From Mycobacterium parascrofulaceum ATCC BAA-614 (lineage in GTDB: Bacteria; Actinomycetota; Actinomycetes; Mycobacteriales; Mycobacteriaceae), in the NCBI RefSeq assembly GCF_000164135.1, contig NZ_GG770554.1:1205558-1255670 (forward strand): a stretch of 50,113 nucleotides of DNA, written 5' to 3'. The translations under genes were made by a program, and so were the position numbers. Positions 49,973 to 50,113 of the stretch are shown piece by piece. The notes beneath the pieces were generated by a model. The model saw nothing but the letters and a program-made list of their open reading frames with translations. It made no database searches and was not told where the DNA came from. How positions within the stretch are numbered: position 1 is the first letter of the stretch; every line of letters starts with the position of its first letter.

Positions 49973-50113
49973 TGCTGACCTCCCCGCTGCCCGACGGCCG
50001 GTTGCCCGTGCTGCTGTCCGCCCACGACGAAGAGCTGATCCGTCACGACGCCCGCGCGATCCTGGCCTTCCTGGGCGGGGCCGGCGCCGGCGCCGAGGTC
50101 GCGGCGATCGCGT
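49972..50113 (+). CDS. mbtD: polyketide synthase MbtD, N-terminal fragment (cut by window edge)
   Basis: ATG 49972 overlaps the mbtC stop and opens a frame that runs off the window. The 47 visible residues include PDGRLPVLLSAHDEELIRHD and ARAILAFLG, the same type of N-terminus as M. tuberculosis MbtD, a polyketide synthase with acyltransferase, ketoreductase and carrier domains. None of those domains is reached here. Identity rests on this short match plus gene order. Confidence 0.85.
   Translation, partial: MLTSPLPDGRLPVLLSAHDEELIRHDARAILAFLGGAGAGAEVAAIA

Overview
This window is high-GC actinobacterial DNA from a slow-growing Mycobacterium. Gene order from comEC-holA-rpsT through lepA, subI-cysTWA, nirA-cysH, hemW and mbtI to mbtA/mbtB/mbtC/mbtD follows, inverted, the Rv2414c-Rv2381c part of the M. 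tuberculosis chromosome. Gene content suggests a Mycobacterium avium complex-like species (inference). PE/PE_PGRS genes, rpfD, Rv2390c and che1, which sit in this part of the M. tuberculosis map, are not seen here. No tRNA, rRNA, insertion sequence or CRISPR array was recognised.

Layout. (1) 1-16.2 kb, conserved core: the comEC tail, holA, rpsT, a coupled operon of ATP-grasp, alpha-E and transglutaminase-like genes, an RNase Z-like hydrolase, a CBS-domain protein with a consensus CRP site, a PemK-like protein, lepA, three tandem PknH-ectodomain-like lipoproteins, a GH15 glycosidase and a frameshifted FAD monooxygenase. (2) 16.2-23.4 kb, sulfur assimilation: subI-cysT-cysW-cysA and the divergent nirA-cysH. 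Each operon is preceded by an 18-codon ORF ending in a run of cysteine codons, the hallmark of mycobacterial cysteine-responsive attenuators. (3) 23.5-28.3 kb: hemW, a SbtA-like transporter, a 70-residue protein, and mbtI with an IdeR-type iron box. (4) 28.4-42.6 kb, an accessory block between mbtI and mbtA, where M. tuberculosis has only mbtJ: a DesA1 paralogue; a Baeyer-Villiger monooxygenase/diiron protein/SDR/MerR cassette; then a redox set with Rv3131- and Rv3127-like Acg nitroreductases, a Tgs1-like acyltransferase, cupin, ferredoxin, hemerythrin-like protein, frameshifted OsmC, a cysteine-containing winged-helix regulator coupled to a truncated haemoglobin, and an orphan SdhB-like subunit. 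(5) 42.6 kb to the end, mycobactin synthesis: mbtA divergent from mbtB-thioesterase-mbtC-mbtD with an iron box between them. MbtB lacks its C-terminal thioesterase, which is a separate overlapping gene.

How they work together. The sulfur operons import sulfate and reduce it to sulfide for cysteine, and the leader ORFs would couple them to cysteine supply. The mbt genes make the salicylate-capped siderophore under iron control. The accessory block is rich in iron proteins (diiron, Fe-S, haem) and carries two DosR-like boxes. It also carries a conserved AT-rich element in front of both acg genes, one copy of which abuts the winged-helix regulator. I read it as a hypoxia/nitric-oxide/redox module lodged in the mycobactin locus. 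The regulator-operator pairing is the most promising unexplored item.
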